From positions 1-9,104 of the forward strand of contig CALVAU010000187.1 of the NCBI GenBank assembly GCA_944325615.1: a DNA stretch of 9,104 bases. Direction: 5' to 3'. Source of the stretch: Candidatus Gastranaerophilales bacterium. GTDB lineage: Bacteria > Cyanobacteriota > Vampirovibrionia > Gastranaerophilales > Gastranaerophilaceae. Every line of letters starts with the position of its first letter. Position 1 is the stretch's first letter. The translations under genes and the position numbers were made by a program. This document shows, piece after piece, positions 6,484 through 9,104 of this stretch. Below the pieces are notes generated by a model, which saw only the letters and a list, made by a program, of their open reading frames with translations, was not told the origin of the DNA and ran no database searches.

Positions 6484-7890
6484 ATGAAAATAGCAGTAGC
6501 TCAAATAAAATATAAAACAGCAGATTTTAATTATAATTGCGAAAACATAATAACAAACATTGAAAATTCGGATTGCGATTTAATAATATTTCCTCGAGCT
6601 GATTTAGAAGCTATTGGCGGAAAGGATTTGATTTATAATGATGCTTGTGCCTCATTGGAAATCGAATTTTATAATAAAATAGCAGAAAAGAATTATGATA
6701 AAACAATTTTAATAGGCGATGTTTTAATAAAAGATGGTCAGGCTGAAGAAGTAGAATTCTTTGAAACAGATGGCAAAAAAGTTTTTGTATCAGATGAGTT
6801 TATTGATGATGTAGATTGTGATTTGTATATTCTTTCTAAAAACAGATATTTTGCAATGAATGAAAATTATAAGTTCTCAGAAAGCATAAATTCAAAGTCT
6901 GATTTTATCTATATAAATTCAATCGGTATGGCAGATGAAAATATCTTTTCAGGCAGAAGTTTTGCCAAAAACAAAAATAATGAATATGTAATGCAAATGC
7001 CTTTATGTGAAGAAAAAATCGACATTGTAGATTTCACATCACCAATTCAAATAAATGAAGATTTAATGGAAGAAGAAGTCTATAAAGTAACAACATTTGC
7101 ATTGAAAGAGTATTGCGATAATACTGGGTTTAAAAAAGTTATTTTAGGGCTTTCAGGCGGAATAGACAGTGCCCTTACTGCAGTCTTAGCAGTAAAGGCT
7201 TTAGGTAAAGAAAATGTAGTCGGTATTTTAATGCCGAGTATGTTCTCTTCCGACGGTAGTATTACAGATTCGATTCAGCTGGCTCAAAATCTGGGTATAA
7301 GGACCTTAAAACATCCTATAACACCTTTATTTGACAATTTTATGGAAAAAATAGCTCATGAAAGACGTCATGATCTGGCAGAAGAAAACTTGCAAGCAAG
7401 ATTGCGCGGGCTTATTTTGATGTTCTTTTCAAATCGTGATAATTATCTTTTGCTTTCAACCGGTAATAAATCCGAAGCTGCAATGGGTTATGGTACTTTA
7501 TACGGGGATTTGGCAGGCGGATACAATTTGATATGTGATTTGACCAAGACGAATGTATATAGACTTTCAAATTACATAAATCGAGAAGAAGAAATTATTC
7601 CTCAGGCAATAATTGATAAGGCGCCATCTGCAGAATTGCGACCAAACCAAAAAGATCAAGACAGTCTTCCAGAATATGCAGTTTTGGATGATATAATCGA
7701 AATGTATGTAGAAAAAATGCTTCCGATAGAAGAAATTTATCAAAAATATTCAAAGACTCTAGTTGATGAAGTTATTCGTAAAATTCACAGATTCCAGTTC
7801 AAACGTAAACAGTGCTGTCTTGGAGTTCGATTGACCGAAAGATCTTTTACAAACGGAGTGTCATATCCGATAGTTCAAAAATTTGTATAG
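6484..7890 (+). CDS. nadE: NAD+ synthetase with degenerate glutaminase domain
   Basis: NadE converts deamido-NAD+ to NAD+ with ATP and ammonia. The C-terminal synthetase domain (about 195-468) looks intact. It has the ATP-binding loop SGGIDS (224-229), STGNKSE (325-331), GYGTLYGD (335-342), the segment PSAELRPNQKDQDSLPEY (381-398), and a C-terminal RKQCCLGVRLTERSF region. The N-terminal part (1-185) has the shape of the nitrilase domain that releases ammonia from glutamine: MKIAVAQI at the start, and INSIGMADENIFSGRSF (144-160) near its end. It is about 70-80 residues shorter than usual, and its catalytic residues are missing. The normal FPE is FPR (36-38), the Lys segment is deleted, and the ICED position reads VSDE (102-105), so Cys becomes Ser. 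I infer an ammonia-dependent enzyme, or one fed by a separate glutaminase. The gene is read from the cell-wall operon and takes the place after ftsQ. Confidence 0.93.
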   Translation: MKIAVAQIKYKTADFNYNCENIITNIENSDCDLIIFPRADLEAIGGKDLIYNDACASLEIEFYNKIAEKNYDKTILIGDVLIKDGQAEEVEFFETDGKKVFVSDEFIDDVDCDLYILSKNRYFAMNENYKFSESINSKSDFIYINSIGMADENIFSGRSFAKNKNNEYVMQMPLCEEKIDIVDFTSPIQINEDLMEEEVYKVTTFALKEYCDNTGFKKVILGLSGGIDSALTAVLAVKALGKENVVGILMPSMFSSDGSITDSIQLAQNLGIRTLKHPITPLFDNFMEKIAHERRHDLAEENLQARLRGLILMFFSNRDNYLLLSTGNKSEAAMGYGTLYGDLAGGYNLICDLTKTNVYRLSNYINREEEIIPQAIIDKAPSAELRPNQKDQDSLPEYAVLDDIIEMYVEKMLPIEEIYQKYSKTLVDEVIRKIHRFQFKRKQCCLGVRLTERSFTNGVSYPIVQKFV

Positions 7891-7912
7891 CAAGAAAAAG
7901 TATTAAAGACTA

Positions 7913-7941
7913 TTTACAAATCTGAAAAAATATATTAAAAT
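7913..7941 (+). promoter_or_regulatory. Promoter of the metallo-beta-lactamase-fold gene, leaderless
   Basis: TTTACA (7913-7918) and TAAAAT (7936-7941) are separated by 17 bases, one mismatch each from consensus (TTGACA, TATAAT). Only six bases separate the -10 box from ATG 7948. Transcription would therefore start at or next to the A of the ATG, giving a leaderless mRNA. No ribosome binding site is seen. Confidence 0.65.
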
Positions 7942-7947
7942 CGTCGT

Positions 7948-8730
7948 ATGGAATTAACGATATTAGTCGATAATAATACACAAAAAAATTATGATCTTTT
8001 GGGAGAGTTCGGATTATCTATATTAATAGAAGATGAATACCGAAAGGTATTGTTTGATTGCGGTTATAGTAATGTCTTTATAAAAAATGCCTATCATATG
8101 AATATTGATTTGGCTGATTTGACGGATATCGTACTATCTCATAGTCATAATGATCATACAGGCGGCTTTTTGTGGCTTCAAAATCTTTATAAAAAGCTTT
8201 TGAAAGTGGGATTTGTCATAAATAACAAAAGGCTTATCCTTCATCCTGAAGCATTACAGCCACATTATGATGAAAATTTTGAAAATATCGGTTTCCCTGG
8301 TGATGAGAGCACAATAAGTGATTTCTTTGATATTACATATACCAGAGAACCTTATAAAATTACAGACAATTTGATTTTCTTAGGAGAATTTCCTATATCA
8401 GACAGTAGTGAAGATCCTGATGAATCTGCTCTTGTATATAATTCTCCTAAAGGTCTTGTGATAATTTCAGGATGCTCACATGCAGGACTTGTAAATATTG
8501 TAGAATATGCAAAACAAGTAACAGGTCAGCATAAAATTTATGCAATAATTGGCGGTGTTCACTTGCTTTCTAAATCAGATACAGAAATTAAAAAAATAGG
8601 TATATATTTGCAAAGACAGGGTGTGCAAATGATTTATCCTTGTCATTGTTGCGATTTGAGAGCAAAGATAATTCTTTCAAAATATATCCCCGTAAAAGAA
8701 GCATATTCAGGTTTTAAATTGTCTATATAG
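7948..8730 (+). CDS. Metallo-beta-lactamase-fold hydrolase, dihydropterin-aminobenzene-phosphate-synthase-like
   Basis: The 260-residue protein belongs to the metallo-beta-lactamase fold. It most resembles the family named for 7,8-dihydropterin-6-methyl-4-(beta-D-ribofuranosyl)aminobenzene-5'-phosphate synthase, an archaeal methanopterin enzyme. Bacterial members have no settled role. The start LTILVDNN with LLGEFGLSILIE (1-28) is characteristic. Metal ligands lie in HSHNDH (65-70), the His of SGCSHAG (178) and the His of PCHCC (233), with GGVHLL (202-207) as a further family motif. There is no signal peptide, so it is cytoplasmic. ATG 7948 is the start because an in-frame TAA lies at 7936-7938 and the conserved N-terminus begins at once. 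It has its own promoter 57 bases after nadE and no obvious terminator before rpmI. Family membership is firm; the substrate is unknown. Confidence 0.88.
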   Translation: MELTILVDNNTQKNYDLLGEFGLSILIEDEYRKVLFDCGYSNVFIKNAYHMNIDLADLTDIVLSHSHNDHTGGFLWLQNLYKKLLKVGFVINNKRLILHPEALQPHYDENFENIGFPGDESTISDFFDITYTREPYKITDNLIFLGEFPISDSSEDPDESALVYNSPKGLVIISGCSHAGLVNIVEYAKQVTGQHKIYAIIGGVHLLSKSDTEIKKIGIYLQRQGVQMIYPCHCCDLRAKIILSKYIPVKEAYSGFKLSI

Positions 8731-8756
8731 CTAGCTTTACAATTTTTACATAGTGC

Positions 8757-8785
8757 TTGCAAATGTAAATTCACTGTAATATAAT
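8757..8785 (+). promoter_or_regulatory. Promoter of rpmI-rplT
   Basis: TTGCAA (8757-8762) and a perfect TATAAT (8780-8785) are spaced by 17 bases, the best promoter in the window. Transcription should start near 8792, giving a leader of about 70 bases before rpmI. The -35 box lies in the loop of an inverted repeat (8745-8751 with 8763-8769). Confidence 0.8.
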
Positions 8786-8795
8786 ATTTTTGCCG

Positions 8796-8831
8796 AAAGT
8801 TTTAAGGCTTTGGTATGCCTGAAACTTTTTT
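8796..8831 (+). terminator. Terminator-like hairpin in the rpmI leader (possible attenuator)
   Basis: AAAGTTT (8796-8802) pairs with AAACTTT (8822-8828). A T-G pair and then AGGC with GCCT (8805-8808 with 8817-8820) continue the stem, with one bulged A and an 8-base loop. Six T residues (8826-8831) overlap and follow the stem. The hairpin lies just after the predicted transcription start and 29 bases before rpmI. It could be an attenuator controlling ribosomal protein synthesis. It may also stop transcripts from the upstream gene. Confidence 0.6.
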
Positions 8832-8860
8832 GTGACTACTTAATTAAAAAGGAGAAGAAA

Positions 8861-9070
8861 ATGCCAAAAATGAAAACACACAGAGCCGCTGCTAAACGTT
8901 ACAAAGTAACAGCATCAGGCAAAATTACAAGAAGAAAAGCAGGTATAGGCCACTTGCTCCAACACAAGTCTGCCTCTAGAAAACGTAGAATTTTCAAGGT
9001 AGAACAAATTTCAGATTCACATGTAAAATTGGTATCTCATGAGTTACCATACAAGAAGTATTCAAGATAG
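8861..9070 (+). CDS. rpmI: Ribosomal protein L35
   Basis: L35 is a small, very basic protein of the large ribosomal subunit. The 69-residue product begins MPKMKTHRAAAKRYKVTASG and has the family's Lys/Arg-rich middle with HLLQHKSASRKRR. It is a few residues longer at the C-terminus than the usual 64-66. The start is ATG 8861, preceded by AAGGAG (8849-8854) at six bases. An in-frame TTG at 8810 would add 17 residues read through the leader hairpin and is not credible. In many bacteria the order is infC-rpmI-rplT; here infC is not upstream. The rpmI-rplT pair has its own promoter, and rplT follows nine bases later. Confidence 0.97.
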   Translation: MPKMKTHRAAAKRYKVTASGKITRRKAGIGHLLQHKSASRKRRIFKVEQISDSHVKLVSHELPYKKYSR

Positions 9071-9079
9071 GAGCAGACA

Positions 9080-9104
9080 ATGAGAGTAAAACGTGGTAAT
9101 GTAA
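9080..9104 (+). CDS. rplT: Ribosomal protein L20, 3'-truncated by window edge
   Basis: Only eight codons are visible, encoding MRVKRGNV, which matches the usual L20 start. AGGAG (9069-9073), overlapping the rpmI stop codon, lies six bases upstream. The position directly after rpmI is the standard one and supports the call. In several bacteria L20 represses its own operon by binding the leader mRNA, which is relevant to the hairpin before rpmI. Confidence 0.88.

Noticed and set aside
6484..7041. nadE N-terminus as a frameshifted or pseudogenised glutaminase
   Set aside because: The frame is continuous, the ribosome binding site is strong, and the ends of the domain remain in register. The loss looks like evolved degeneration rather than a recent break.
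8810..8860. N-terminal extension of L35 from an in-frame TTG
   Set aside because: The extra 17 codons run through the leader hairpin, the family start is MPKMKT, and AAGGAG is correctly placed only for ATG 8861.

Overview
The window is an AT-rich, gene-dense stretch of bacterial chromosome. Most of it is ordinary housekeeping, and I see no mobile element, CRISPR array, tRNA or rRNA. Codon use is strongly A/T-biased. The run murC-murB-ddl-ftsQ resembles the cell-wall and division gene order of Cyanobacteria and their non-photosynthetic relatives. The LeuS tail and the end of FtsQ (YLDLRWE) also look cyanobacteria-like. My best guess is a low-GC gut Vampirovibrionia/Melainabacteria (Gastranaerophilales-type) genome. 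This is inference from gene order and protein character, not from any search.

Layout. Positions 1-1601 hold the 3' two thirds of leuS, which is cut by the window start and ends in a good intrinsic terminator. Convergent to it is a GNAT acetyltransferase gene (1639-2259, minus strand), whose last codons lie inside that terminator. A 145-base divergent intergenic region carries the murC promoter. Then comes a tightly packed plus-strand operon: murC (TTG start), murB (TTG start, 11-base overlap), ddl (25-base overlap), ftsQ (13-base gap) and nadE (10-base gap, with its ribosome binding site over the ftsQ stop). A metallo-beta-lactamase-fold gene of the dihydropterin-aminobenzene-phosphate-synthase-like family follows. 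Its promoter lies so close to the ATG that the mRNA is probably leaderless. Last is rpmI (L35) with its own promoter and a short leader containing an intrinsic-terminator-like hairpin, followed by the first eight codons of rplT (L20), cut by the window end.

How the genes work together. MurC and MurB make and modify cytoplasmic peptidoglycan precursors, Ddl supplies D-Ala-D-Ala, and FtsQ links septal wall synthesis to the divisome. NadE makes NAD+. LeuS, L35 and L20 serve translation.

The most interesting observation is nadE. Its ammonia-using synthetase domain looks fully intact. Its N-terminal nitrilase/glutaminase domain is shortened, and all three catalytic residues (Glu, Lys, Cys) appear to be lost or replaced. 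Other points worth checking are the leaderless promoter of the metallo-beta-lactamase gene, the putative attenuator in the rpmI-rplT leader, and the paired TTG starts of murC and murB.
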